A program made the translations under genes and the position numbers. From NCBI GenBank assembly GCA_024811115.1, contig JAKOGH010000635.1, positions 1 to 64,000 of the forward strand: DNA of 64,000 nucleotides, given 5' to 3'. Positions 46,101-57,928 of this stretch are shown here, in pieces (the stretch's first letter is position 1; every line of letters begins with the position of its first letter). Origin of the DNA: Terana coerulea. Taxonomy: Eukaryota; Basidiomycota; Agaricomycetes; Polyporales; Phanerochaetaceae. The notes under the pieces were generated by a model. That model ran no database searches. It saw nothing but the letters and a program-made list of their open reading frames with translations, and had not been told where the DNA came from.

Positions 46101-48286
46101 CCTCACGCCTGGTGCAGTCCGTATCAAAAGCCGGCCGTCAGGCCGGCGAGCCTGAGCCTTTCGTCCGTATGACCTCTCACAGGAGCATGCCTATCTGGGC
46201 CCGAGGCCTGAGGCGGAACGACTCGACCCTTTGACCGTCCTGGCTAGCTTGCACGAGTTACCGAGAAATCAAAATTCTTGCGTACCTCTGCCGAGCTGAA
46301 CGCAACGAGGTCTCGAGAGGCCATAGTTGCCGCGGTCTAGCTCGACACTGTAACTGCTAAGGTGCGTGGGACCCGGCGACCGAGGCAGCGCACGAAGCAC
46401 GCTAGCGTGGCAGAATAGGAAGGTCTACAAGTTCGGCGTGCGCACCCCCGTCGACCTGTCCGCCACGCCTGTCACGCAGTTGCCCGTATAACGGTACGCG
46501 ACCGAACCAGAGCCCAAATCTTCAAGGTCCTTGCTGATGTGTGGCACAGATAGCTCGGATATCCGTGCGCGAGGGCGTGCCACAGGCCCAGCGCATCGAT
46601 GACGCGGCACGCCCCCACCCAGCGCGGCGGACGCGCACAACATCGCGGACGGGATCCCCTGACTCTGCGGCAGGCTAGCGCAGGGGCCATGCATCACTGG
46701 GCCGCCGCGCATATGAAGACATCAGTCACGCGCCGCTGCATTCGGCCGTCGCGGCACCCACGCGCAGCCTGGCATGAGAAAACGGCGGCGCGTGCCAGCG
46801 CTGCAGCGGGCGAAGCGCAAGCGGGAGACGGACGGACGGCTGGGGGCTGCTGCTGGAACGCCCCACTCGAACACCGCTGGCGGCCAGGCTGCCCGCACGC
46901 GCCGTCCGCTGACTTGCGTGCTTTCTCCAGGGAAAAGGAGGGCCTCAGGGCACGGACGCCCCAGTGATGCCGCCCGCTGGCCTGCCTCTCACGGCCGAGC
47001 GGAACGCGCAGAGGAGTCTCCCAAGTAGGATAGCCCCAGTGGGACAGCCCCGAACAAGGCCGAGATAGTGGTATGCCGCAGGCGAGCAGGACTGTCACGC
47101 CTGGGGTGGTAGCATCGCAGGTTCCCAGTCGCAGGGATGTGCTTCCCCACCAGACTGCAGGGCGAGGAATCGCCGTCCTTCGCAGCACGCTGAGAACGCT
47201 GCGACTTGACGAGCGAAACGACGAGCGGAATCTGCGGACGATGCAAGAAGGGCGGGATCCGCCACGTCTGCATCGGGCAGCGCGTCGCTGTGACGGGCCA
47301 CCGCGCCGGGCACGCCGGCGTGCAGGCGCATCTGCGGGAGAACCGCCGTGCAGAGGAAAGGTAATCTGCGCAGACGCGATCTCGCACGCAGGGGGCGTCT
47401 GCGCCCACGCCCCCGCCTGGAGGCAGCCCTTCCATTGCGCGATGCCCCAGAAGCGCGAGCCCGCGGCGCCCCTCTGGCGGAGAAGGCTGCCGATGCGCGT
47501 CGATGCCCCCAAGACGCACCAACCACCCGCCGTCGGCAGAAGGGGTGTGACCATCGATCGCGCGTACAGCCTGATAAGGCGCCCTCCCGCGAATTGTGCG
47601 AAATACCCACGACACATGGGCGACAGCGGCCGTCGTCCTTGGAGCGATCCAAGGGTCCTACGCTTAATGAACCGCGACAATACAGTCGCTTCCATACCTC
47701 CTCAGCGGAAGAATAGCGGCAGAATGGCGTGGCGGCTCACTGTGCACGAAGCCACCCTTTGGGAAAGCAACTTGTTTGACAAGGACAAGAGTGGCGGTTC
47801 TCGTGGACACCAACAGATGACGAACTCAAAGTGTTGGTTGTTTGTCTGAGGTCGCTCTGGTTGGACGGGCCGAGCGTAGCTGGCAACGGCAAGAAGCCCT
47901 ATGAATGCATCCGTCACAAAGCGATCCGGACAGGTTGAGTACTCACCTGATTTACTTTGAGCATCCGGCCGACGGGTATGAGAGGAATTGCCTGCGACTG
48001 AAGCATACCACGTCACCACCGTCATTGTCGCAGGTACTGATGGTCCCATGGCTGTCGCGACAGGGCACAGTATGCTCGGATCACCGACTAACCCTGGTCA
48101 GCAGCGTCGCGTACTGGAGACTGAGTTCGCACACAAAGCTCATGATAGAAGCGGACCGAAACCTTCTCATATTCAAGTCACGCGAAGCTGTCACATCGCT
48201 GTAGTACAAGGAACTGCAAACACAAGTCAGGTAGGTATGCGCAAACGATACGAGTAACGACTCACATGAAGTGTTGCATTAACTCG
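43175..48286. other. 5.1-kb gene-poor stretch
   Basis: No gene supported. The start is the 3' flank of C2HC copy B, then GC-rich DNA. A 333-codon minus frame (46694-47695) and overlapping plus frames lack any domain and are probably chance. Confidence 0.35.
44425..45070. repeat. two-copy direct repeat, ~490 bp apart
   Basis: About 44425-44575 and 44915-45070 share, in order, CGCACCGCC, a (T)TTCCTGCGAGGTA block, GACGCAGA and GCGGGCCTGT(A/C)TTCCG...GAGCTGGG. The copies are diverged and their ends are unclear. Confidence 0.4.
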
Positions 48287-50305
48287 TCAGTACCGCCTTG
48301 AACCACGGCCGCCGTCTTTCGGCCGGAACGCACGCCTCTTCTCCCTCGCTTCCTCCTTCGCCTGTGCACTTCGTTGTCGCGGGTCGATGACTTCATAGTC
48401 TCTCTCAGCCTTCATCACCTCCTCCGAGTTGTCCTTGGGGAAATACAGCGCGTGGCTCCAGATATCCGTATCGTCATCGACCTCCATACCGGGGTCCTCC
48501 TCGCCTGCCGCAGGCGGCTTGTCCTCGTTGTCCTCTGCGACAGGGTCTTCGTCCTGCTCGGGCGCGACGGTCTTCAGCTTCGAACGGAAACTATCGAGGG
48601 CTGCAAGGACGTCGTCCTCGCCCTTAATGCGTTTGCCTTCCTTCGTCTTCTTGTGTACGTTGCGCGACGTGGCATATTTGGACATCTCCTCTTCGAGCAT
48701 CGACTTCTTGGGCTTCTTCTTTGTCGGCTCATCGTCGCTTTCATCGCCCCCTAGCTTTGCGAGATAGCTTCCGGATATCGGCCTCCATCCTCTCAATTTC
48801 GGCCTGGCGCGAGTTGCTGCGAATGCATGTAAGCCGGGTGTCGATGTAGAGGCGACATTCATTACTGACCTTTCCGCTGCTTTCTCCTTCGCATGTTTCT
48901 CTCGTATCTTGGTGATGTCATCATCTGCTTTGTTAGATGGCTTCGAGGGCTTCTCGGTGACGGGGACCGGAGTCTGTTCATTTGATTTAGAGAGTTTCTC
49001 CTTGGCTGGAACGCCAGGAATAGAGCTCAATGTACTCGGCGAATCTACTGTGATCACTGTTGGCATAGCTTGTCATTAATAGAGTTCATAGAGTGATAAA
49101 AGACGACAACATACGGTCCGGCCGCACGATGGGCTTCTTTTTGAAAACAACTGGTTCTTCCTCTTCGCCACCTTCGTCAGCTCCGAAGCTCAACAACTTC
49201 ACGTCTCTACAAGGGATATTGGCTTCAGACAGGATTGGTGCGAAGACGAAACGCACTTTTTAGCTCCTCTTCTCCGCTGCTCCTCCTCTCGTTCACGCTG
49301 CGCCTGCTCGCGCGCCTTTTGTTGAGCTCGCTTCTCGGCGGCTGTTATTCGAGGAACAACATCGGGGAAGGGGTTGTCAACGATGCGAACGGTCTTGATC
49401 TTCGGTGGGCTACATGATACATTAAGTGTCTGAGAGAATATATTGAGGACTGAAACCTACTATATAGGCCGCTCATTCGCGTCAACCTCTAGCAAAGTTA
49501 GACATCCGACTTGACTGCGATGCAAGTCAGATTGGTCTCACCCATCTCGCCAATTCGTACAACATCTAAAGGTCACTTAGTATACATTCAAACTCAGGAA
49601 TACGCTGAGTGTTGACTTACTGTAAATTGTGTCACCAATCACCCGTCCGAAAAGCGTATGCTTGCCGTGCAACTCATCGGCTCTGTCTGTAATATTTCTT
49701 GGAGTCAGCGGGAACGTAGAATATATGGAGCATGATAGATACCTAAGGTGAGGAAGAACTGTGAGTCGTTGGAATTCTTCGTCCCGTTATTAGCCATGGC
49801 TACGAGCCCTCGGTGCTGGAACCGCAATCGCGGGTGAATCTCATCTTCGAAAGGTTCTGGGCGCATACATGTCAGTCTTGAGCAAATGATGTAGTGTTTC
49901 GCATGTACGTACCTCCATAAATTGACTCGCCGCCTCCACCAGTGCCGGTCTTATCTCCGGTCTGGACAAGGAAGTTGGAGACTATTCTGACTGCCTGTCA
50001 ACTCCAGTGCGGGGTAGTTGGGTGACGTTGACATACCGGTGAAAAATGACACCGTCGTAGTAGCCTACGCGTTGCTTCAGCATACTGGTAGCATATGAAT
50101 GAAGCGACACGAAGTGGTACGCACCTTCCATGGCCAATTGAATGAAATTCCGACATGTCTTCGGGGTTTCCTGGTGCAAGGGCGTGAAGAATGAGCTTGA
50201 ACAAGAACACCAGCCACGTACCTTTGACCAAAGTTCGATATCAATCTCTCCAGCGGTCGTGTCGATGATTACTCGTCCCCGCGTAGGCAGAGCCATGGCC
50301 GTCAC
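48287..50305 (-). CDS. CWC27: spliceosomal cyclophilin CWC27
   Basis: ATG at 50305 (or 50296, MALPTRGRVIID). At least nine short introns split a cyclophilin-type PPIase domain: TTAGEIDIELWSK, ETPKTCRNFIQLAMEG, YYDGVIFHR, IVSNFLVQTGDKTGTGGGGE, PFEDEIHPRLRFQHRGLVAM, NDSQFFLTL, DELHGKHTLFGRVIGDTIY. A charged linker follows (AEKRAQQKAREQAQREREEE), then the conserved CWC27 C-terminal region (EIERMEADIRKLSRK, SMLEEEMSKYATSRN, DDVLAALDSFRSKL, REKRRAFRPKDGGRGSRRY). Known role: component of activated spliceosomes. The cyclophilin fold is probably weakly active, but residues were not tested one by one. One extra C in the run 48747-48751 (plus strand) breaks the frame between LSRKAR and GDESDDEP. It shares a short promoter region with UBC6. 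Confidence 0.9.
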
Positions 50306-50487
50306 TTGTCAGGTTCAGTTCAGGATCGGCATGAGCGCAAGGCGCCTGCGTGAGGCGTAGTCGAGCCACGCGAGCCGCACGTGGCGCCGTCCCCGCCATG
50401 CATCTCGGCCCTGTCGATTCCCTTCTCCACCTATACCACCACCATCGCCAACAACTCTTCTCTCTCGCTCTCTGTACATACCTAGGA
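50306..50487. promoter_or_regulatory. CWC27/UBC6 divergent promoter
   Basis: Only 182 bases separate the two start codons, which face away from each other. Both transcripts must be controlled from this interval or from inside each other's 5' ends. A C/T-rich stretch before the UBC6 ATG (50430-50475) resembles fungal pyrimidine-rich initiation regions. Confidence 0.6.
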
Positions 50488-51647
50488 ATGGCGTCGAAGG
50501 CAGCCCACAAGCGTGTACGTCTCTCCCCTCAGGCTCGCCATGAATTCGCGCTCACTGTCTGTGGGAACAGCTTAACAAAGAATATGTTGCTATGCAGCGG
50601 GAGCCGCCGCCGTTCGTGTGGGCAGTACCAGACGAGAAGAACATCTTGACCTGTAAGTTCACCCCTCAAGTGTTTGTTCTCATACTGAGTTCGTGGTGAA
50701 GGGAATTATATCATTGTATGTCTCTCAAACTGTCCTTATCGACTGTCTTGTTGACCTGGCTCGAAGCGTGGACCACCGGACTCGCCCTTCGCTGGAGGAG
50801 AGTACCATGGCGTGTTGCTATTCCCTTCTGAGTACCCCTTCAAGCCTCCAGGGATCAAGGTCGGTTCTTGGTCCACCAACCTGACGATGTCTATTGAGTA
50901 CTGAACTTCTCGCAGATGTTGACCCCATCCGGACGCTTTCAACCTGACCGCAAGATTTGCTTCTCCATGTCCGACTTCCATCCAGGAACTGTGCGTGCCT
51001 TCATATCCCTCTCATTATATTGCTAAAAGTGGCTCCCTACCTGACAGTGGAACCCAGCGTGGAGTGTCGCCACCATGTGAGTTTTCGGATGCATGGACCA
51101 TCTGTCCTCGTGTTAATCAATCCTTTGTCGTAGCTTGACTGGTCTATTGTCCTTCATGCTCTCCGATGAGATGACCACTGGATCGGTGACTACGAGTGAC
51201 GCCGAGAAGCGAGTGTATGCGGCCCGAAGCCATGCTTGGAATCTGGAACAGCGGAGGTTCAAGGAGGCTTTCCCAGATGTGAGTCTAACTATATGTCCCT
51301 CCGCGCACCGCACTGAAGAGCCTCAGTACTGTTCACCAACACCTCGCAACGTGCCGAACATGGCTGAGAAAGAACGCGGATCTTCGTCCAAACCTGATAC
51401 CGAAGATACTACTGCACGTACCACATCCAAACCCTCTTCACATGCTTCTTATGCGAAGGCGGTTTCGGTCAATGCCAATGCTCCCGACAGCCAGTCAAGC
51501 AGTGAGGCGGCTACCAAGGATTCGACTGTAGCTGCACCATCCACCGGTGGTTGGACGGTGTCCCTTCGGCAACTGGTCTGGGAGAAGTGGCGTTGGGGCG
51601 TAGTCCTCGCTCTCGCAGTTCTGGTTTCCCGGCTTTCCTCGAGTTGA
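50488..51647 (+). CDS. UBC6: tail-anchored ubiquitin-conjugating enzyme UBC6
   Basis: Exons: 50488-50514 (MASKAAHKR), 50571-50652 ([20 protein letters not shown]), a 14-nt micro-exon 50702-50715 (WNYII when joined), 50767-50859 ([20 protein letters not shown]), 50916-50990, 51047-51076, 51134-51278, and a last exon ending at 51647. The catalytic Cys is in [16 protein letters not shown] (TGC 50958-50960). The motif [20 protein letters not shown] is typical of the UBC6/UBE2J group. A Ser/Thr-rich linker leads to one C-terminal TM helix ([17 protein letters not shown]), a tail anchor. Known role: ER-membrane E2 in ER-associated degradation. The boundary near 51279-51320 is ambiguous because the putative intron is near 40 nt and readable in frame. 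Confidence 0.9.
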
Positions 51648-51952
51648 ACAGGATACATCTCTGGATCTCGTCGGATTGGGGCTGAGTCGGTCTCGGTCAT
51701 CAACGTCTTACAAAGTTCTCAACCTTAACGCTGATGCACAGCCAACGTCATTCCTTTTGCGTATGAATACGCCTCTAGTTTCTTACTTGCAATTTTGCAC
51801 ACTCGTTCATCCTTGATCCCATCCACACCTCTCGTCTTTAGCGGTTTGTACAGTACTATCTTACAGGGGTTCGGCTTTTAGTCTGTGTAATTTGTAAAAC
51901 GTCGTTCACAAGCACTTGGAATATGAATTGGGGACTCACTTTATCCATTTCT
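51648..51952. other. convergent intergenic region
   Basis: About 305 bases between the UBC6 stop and the thymidylate kinase stop; should contain both polyadenylation regions. Nothing else seen. Confidence 0.5.
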
Positions 51953-52809
51953 TCACATGTACAATGCTTCAACGCTTCCCGCCTCTCGTTTATCATTCCA
52001 CAGCTTCTCGATTGGTGCATCGACTCCATTAACCAAGTCCTTAACCGCATTCCAAATCACTTCCTGCACATCCTCTTTCGACTCATCAGCATCGATGACC
52101 TCCCACCTTCCCCGCCACCTTCGACCTGCTCGCCAATCCTCACGAACACGTCCCTGACACGCAGTTGTACGTCCTCCTTCTCGTACCGCTCCTCACCATA
52201 CCCGCCTCGCTTCTTCGCGACCTCCGCAGAGACATCCAGGAATAAGGTGATATCTGGAGCCGGTAGACCAACATCGGGGTGCGGCACCATTCGTAGTCCA
52301 GCAGTGGATAGGATTTCGAGCTTGGGCGCACTTTGGACGCAGAGAACGCGAGCCCAGAGAACGCGTAGCGGTCGCAGATGATTGTCTCGCCTGCAGCCAA
52401 AGTCTTCTCTATGTCGGAGCTGTGCAGCCAGCCAACCGGGGTCAGACGGAAAGGCGAGGGGAAGGCACAGTTGTGAAAGAACTCACGCAAGCTCCCAGCG
52501 GTTCGCAGAGAATAACAGATGGATTGCATGGTCATCTATTTCGCTTTCTGACTTCAGATACGAGTCGATCATCTTTCCGATGGGTGTCGTTCGTTCTGCC
52601 GTACCACACATTGACGAAACATGTTACCCATATGCACGCATAAGGATGTGTTTCGAGCAGGGCGACGGTGAAGGGTGCTGACCGGGGAACTTGATGAGCT
52701 TCGCGGAGACCTGAGCATCCTGTAGGCGGCGCAACAGCGTAGCAGCCTGTGTGCTCTTGCCTGACCTGTCAAGGCCTTCGACAACAACGAATGCTCCGCG
52801 TTTATGCAT
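51953..52809 (-). CDS. CDC8: thymidylate kinase (dTMP kinase)
   Basis: Starts [20 protein letters not shown] at 52809, with P-loop GLDRSGKST. After introns come [14 protein letters not shown], the LFSANRWE block and the LID/substrate region [20 protein letters not shown]. Then, in successive frames, [48 protein letters not shown] and [19 protein letters not shown], ending ALYM (stop 51953-51955). Two shortened homopolymers break the frame: G4 at 52276-52279 and C4 at 52110-52113 (plus strand), each needing one more base. About nine extra residues ([11 protein letters not shown]) sit between SASK and DYEWC, possibly an unrecognised intron remnant. Role: phosphorylates dTMP to dTDP for DNA synthesis. 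Confidence 0.87.
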
Positions 52810-53215
52810 CGTAAGAAATAAGGCGTAGAGTGGTGACAGTCAGGAGAGACAGAGACAAGTGGACTTCGAGTCGAGGGGTACGCGTCGATACTGTCTAAGC
52901 GCCCATAAACTTACAGCAGCACTGTGACATCATCTTGCTTCCTTTCACTCTGAGTCTTACCGTAGGTATCGCGATGATTTTGGATTTTCACAAAAAGTTC
53001 GTTATGACAGACAAATGTGCGTAGAAATACTGGGGATACAAATGTGTAGTATATATGTGGGAATTTACGGGGGCGGTTGCAGTCTGCCTCGGAACACACA
53101 TGCATGGCTTCCTCGAATTGGCCTCCTAACCGTGACAAACCCTACATGACCCGACCATGAATCTGGAAGAACATAGACTTTGCTGCGCACGATACGAGCC
53201 ATGTATAGAGTGCGT

Positions 53216-55121
53216 TCACTTCCTGCGTGGCCGGCAGCGAGATCTGTGCTCCCCCAGTCACTACAAACTCTTAATAAGCGTAATGTTCACCGGTCAGCCG
53301 ACCAGCACTCACCCTGTTTGGCACGTCCCGTCGCAGTATGCAACAAGAAAGCACCCTTTGCATACCCTGAGCCGATGGCCCGGGCGGAAAACACTGCATG
53401 CACACGCCGCCCAGTGGCACCGCTCCAGAGGTTCGAACACATGTTCCGGAGGTTCATGCAGACAAACGACCATGGCGCCCTCCAGCCTACGCCAGGAAAC
53501 GAGTAGGCGGGGCCATGCAGCGCAACCGGACATGTGTGCACGCAAGGGCTCATTTCTAGGAAGATATAGTACGTCAGCTGCCGATAACCAAGCCCTGTGG
53601 GCGTAGCCATGGTACGGAGCGATTTTTGGGCCTCTCTCGGCATGGGGTAAAGAAAGCGAATGCTCTTGTAGCACTGTATGCAACTGGTCAATAATGCCCA
53701 CAATGTCTAGGAAATGGTTCATTAGCGCAAAACTAAGCTACGGTTGATGGCACTTGTACGTACTATTCCATCGCAGCTCTCCAGCGTTATACTGTATGAT
53801 TGTTCGGATGCAGCTAGCTAAGATGACAATGATTTCATAGAGCACGTCTTCTGGGAGGTTCCAGGTTTGTATCCTTCGTTGGGGAATTGTAGCGCCGTTG
53901 GCCATTGCCTGGCTAGATTAGATATGAGTAGGCTCCACGAGATGCACTAGGAGCATGAGCATGAAGCTCACGATAGAAAGAAGAGCTCATGCTCAACGAC
54001 CCATGGGCATTCCATAAATGCTTCAGTGTCGGTACAAAGACACCGGCGGAATGCAGCCAGATTTCCCAAGAATATCCGTCGTTCCAAGGATGTGCTGATA
54101 TGAGTCAGAGGCACCGTTGTTCCATCTGGGCGAAAGAAATAGTGAAGTGCGAGCAAATGCCCTAGCTCATTGCTCGCTAGATGTTCGTCTTTGAGACCGC
54201 GTATGATGGCCAGAAGTATTGCTCGAGGTTATGTACAACCAGTCGCCACTTCACCATAAAGCTCAGTAAGTGAGTGTGGATAATTAGCCTCGTGGGTCTT
54301 CAACAGTGCGGCGAGAGCTAAAGACCGTGTTGGACGAAGACCGCTTAGGACCCAAATCGTAAGCATCACATGAGCCACGTGAGACTTCGGTGACATTGCT
54401 CGTTCGGTCATTCTAGGACCTGGTTAGCAAACCGACGAAGAGATACTGGGATCGTGTAGGTACGAACCGGCACTTCTGATACGCGGGAATAATCAGCCCA
54501 GCGCAGACAACAAGACACCCGTGAAGAGTTTGCTCCAGAGGATAGTAACCGTCGTCTGCAGAATTGGCATCTGTGTCGATTAGTTGATTTCTTAGCCCCC
54601 AGATATTTTCCCAGAACTCTAGGGTCTGTTCGATGAAGGCATCTTCCACGTCCTGCGCACGCTCCGAAACATCGGGCGCGATTCTGGGTCCAACTCTAGT
54701 CCCAAAATCGTGCGCCAAACGCTTGAAGTGTTTTAGGCAGTAAGTGAAGGTTTGTATGCGCCATAATGCGTTATTCTATCATATGATGATTTTTAGTGTA
54801 TTTTTAAAGTCACGGAACCGATTCAACTAACCCGTGCAAATCCTTGCTTCTCTTCGTTTTCCATAAGTTCAGCTTTACTACACCCGATCAACTTCTCTCC
54901 AAGCAGATGCTGCACCGCATGTTGTGGGAAGCCGCTGGCAAGGAGCTTGGTCCACGTCTCGTTGCTGGCAAGCTGCAGCTTCTCGAGGTTATCGAAGTCT
55001 CGGTCCCAGTACGCGGCATCTGGCGGTCCTCCATTCGACGTGAGCCAATCCCCCACAAGGCAGGATCTGTTGGTGGAGGAGGTGGTTCCACATCCAAGGC
55101 AAGCGTCGTGGTGCCACTCAT
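53216..55121 (-). pseudogene. MYND-family member 4, disrupted
   Basis: Family exon order on the minus strand: MSGTTTLALDVEPPPPPTDP, ALW-GDWLTSNGG, NETWTKLLASGFPQHAVQHL; FTYCLKHFKRLAHDF to LRNQLIDTDANSADDG; HVAHVMLTIWVLSGLRPTRS, GEVATGCT; IRGLKDEHLASNE to FLGNLAAFRRCLC; an exon ending in YEIIVILASCI; and HRLRVCKGCFLVAYCDGTCQ preceded by CHWAACACSV. The last exon reads DWGEHRSRC if one base is added to the C-run 53251-53255. Lesions: a missing base in the C-run 55050-55054 (exon 1), the same at 53251-53255, and TAA at 54229-54231, exactly where copy 1 has the first Pro of TGCTPPR. The two homopolymer changes may be sequence errors; the TAA is a substitution and the better sign of inactivation. 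Confidence 0.7.
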
Positions 55122-56067
55122 TGAGCTTCCGGAAGCGCAGTAATGTGCGGGTAAGGTGACAGGAAAAGGGTCTGTGCGGTTACATATATCCTGCTGCCAT
55201 CTGCAGATTATAAGTACGACAAGAAATACAAAGGCGATCACGCACCACAAGGAGTTTCGCCACTGGCATACCGACACCAAGCTAAGACAACAAGGCGTCA
55301 AGCGTTACTTAATTGCTCGCTGAGCCACTCGTCTTCATCACAAGATCAATGCACGAGCGTCGAGCGTGCACAGTGCCAAGTCCCCGTACCCGAGAAGTCT
55401 TCCTGTGAGTGGCGGCACCTAAATATCTGAGTGAGTGCCTCTCATGAGGACGGAGCGGCTGGCGACGGACTGTGAGGACTGGCGAAGGTATCTAACGGAT
55501 GTTCCATGAGCTAAGATCTATCGTCTGTTCTTCGTTGTACTAGCACACCGCTGGCAGGAGTTATTGGTTGACATAGAAACAACGATTACAGAAGACACAG
55601 GAACGCACCTTGCTCCCTACGCTGACCGAAAGAAGCTGACCTGGCTGAGGTCCCATTACACAAGCTACGCTGCGAGTGGTAGAGCTGCCACGCCAATGCC
55701 CTGCCAAGCGACTTCGCTTCAATAACTCGCCAGCCACGCATCTGAGGCGGAAAGGTGAATGTGGATTAGACAAGACCACGTAATAAGCATGGAATCTAAA
55801 AGGCGTACCAATGGAGACTTATTCGAGATGCGAGATGTGATGAGCTGCTGTGCGGGGTTTCATGAGCAACTGTCGCGACTCCTTGCGCACCTAGTCTCGA
55901 CAGGCAAAATACATTGACGGGACGCGCTCAATGGCTGCACAGACGTAAATCGCATTCAAGAACGCCGTTGACTTGTTGTACGCAAAGCCGCATGGACCTA
56001 GCTCATAAGTCCGATCCCGTAACAATCTCGAGGGACTGAGTGAGACGGTGTAGTAGCTCGTCACAAC
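55122..56067. other. spacer between MYND copies 4 and 5
   Basis: Upstream region of copy 4 and 3' flank of copy 5. No additional MYND exon was recognised. Confidence 0.4.
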
Positions 56068-57928
56068 TCATGACCTGCGTCGTCTACACTCCGTCTTGTG
56101 GCCCCCTTCGTCCCAATCCCTAACGGCCTCCTGTCAACGTGGTCGAACGATAACGCGCGTTCATGCTCAGATACTCACCTCGTCTGACACCCTCCGTTGC
56201 AGTACGCAACAACCCAGCAGCCCTTGCATACTCGGAGCCGATGCTGAGGCTTGAAGACGCTGCACATGCATTCCTTCCAGTGGCAGTGTTCAAGGGGCTC
56301 CATTGTTGGTTCGTCACTCCCAGGCGCAAGATACGGCAAGGCCTTCCCAAGCTTTGCCCACTGAGAAATCATCCTTCGCCACCAAGGAATATTTGCGAGT
56401 GACCTTTTACGGAGGGATGCGTCATATGTGGAAGACCACACTCTTCGAGCGTAGTGAATATATCGTATGATCCTCTTGCCTGTTGCCGTCCCGCTATCAG
56501 AGTGACGCAGGGATAATAGTCTGCACAGCCCAGCCGACAGGTTGGTGATTTGGTCTGAGGGATGCATTCCGTTGAGTCACGCGATTCCAGTTTATGAAGC
56601 CTGAACTTGTACGTACCCGCCCTATTTACGGATTCGGAATCTATGAGTGATGCTGACGTCGCCGCAATAAGTCCAATAATAATATAGGCCCATGATTCCG
56701 GATATCTCAACGCCCTTGGTTCCGGCTGCGTTGGTTGAGGCATCGAGAGTACGCTTCTGTACGCCAAAGTTCTGGTTGGCAGCGGTAAATATGTTCAGGA
56801 AAATGACTCACGCTAAGAGCGCGAATTCAATGTTGATTATCGTAAAGCCGTCATGAGGCATCCTCTTTCTGCAACAAAGCTGCCGTCGGCATGCTGCTAA
56901 ACTCGCTGAGACGATGCTCCGTTGTAAGAACGTGCTGACAATGATCGGGAAGCCACCAGTGGGCCTGTACTCTTTGCACAGGTTCCACGTCACCGAGAGC
57001 GTATACTGCAAATCAATGTCAAGCACAGATTTGTCCCTGAGGCCTGAGGTCTCGCAACATGGCCATGTGTATTTCCTGTGAGTACATTGAGACTTCCTGG
57101 TAAAACTGCGCGTACAAGGCTGGCTCGACAGTGGGTGTCGTTATCCATGTGAGAGCCATTCGTTGAATTGAACGAATGTCGCTGAAAACCCATATTACCA
57201 GCATTACATGCGCCATATGAGATTCCGGCTGGGAGTATCTGGAAGAGAAATATAACATATGACGCAAGCCGAGCAGATGCTGGGCTCACTGGTGCTGTTT
57301 TTGAACCAAGCGCAGCAGAGAGCCGCAGGTGACAAGTTCCAAGAAGAGATTTTCTTCATCATCCTGATGACATTCATCCAGCGAGTCAAAATGCAACATC
57401 CAACCTCTGTGCTCCCACAGATTGTCCCATAATCTCGATATGTTGGACAGTATTGTGTCTACCGTCTTGTCAAAGTGCTCGGGTTCATATGATTTGTCGA
57501 CATCATCAACATATGTGATAGCCTTGATACTATCCAGGCATCGATTGAACAGTCGAAGGAGCCATACCAAGTAAGGCTGTACACAGGCATTGAGAGGGTG
57601 CGTTATTAACATAGCGGTAACCTTGGCGTACTGCACTCACGCGCGACATAACTCGCTCCTCGTCTTCTCCGCAGCACCGACATAGGTATGGCTCAATCAG
57701 GAGCTGTAGTACGGTAACGTGAAAGTCCGACTGGAGAAGTGTGTCCCAGGTGCACCTATCGGCGTCTTCAAGTTCTGCGAGCAGCGCGTCCGCTTCGCAG
57801 ATGCACTCCTTGTTGCGTAATCCGCCGTTGTCGAGAAGGAAGTCTGCCCATGTGGAGGGGTCCGCTGGCAAAGTGGCGTACTCCGAGATCGTCTTCCACG
57901 AATCCGAGTCCGAGGAGTCGCTGCTCAT
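56068..57928 (-). pseudogene. MYND-family member 5, exon 3 frameshifted
   Basis: Starts MSSDSSDSDSWKTISEYATL (57928). Exon 1: WADFLLDNGGLRN, DRCTWDTLLQSDFHVTVLQL. Exon 2: PYLVWLLRLFNRCLDSIKAI to LWEHRGWML. Exon 3: HMAHVMLVIWVFSDIRSIQR to AMLRDLR, then a 7-bp tandem duplication, then DKSVLDIDLQYTLSVTWNLC and SASLAACRRQLC. Exon 4: RYPESWAYIIIGLIAATSAS. Exon 5: LGKALPYLAPGSDE and the finger CHWKECMCSVFKP ... VCKGCWVVAYCNGGCQ. Exon 6: DWDEGGHKTECRRRRS, stop 56068-56070. All zinc ligands and all other exons are intact, so removal of the extra 7 bases is all that separates it from an intact-looking gene. As written, translation ends shortly after the duplication, at GQICA. Confidence 0.75.
57036..57049. 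repeat. 7-bp tandem duplication in MYND-5 exon 3
   Basis: CCTGAGG occurs twice in a row (plus strand). On the coding strand one copy gives RDLRDKSVLDID, which aligns with RDLKDDSVVDEH of copy 6; two copies shift the frame. Confidence 0.85.

Noticed and set aside
46694..47695. 333-codon open frame on the minus strand
   Set aside because: Overlapped by long plus-strand and other minus frames; no motif, no signal peptide, no recognisable family. Probably chance in GC-rich DNA.
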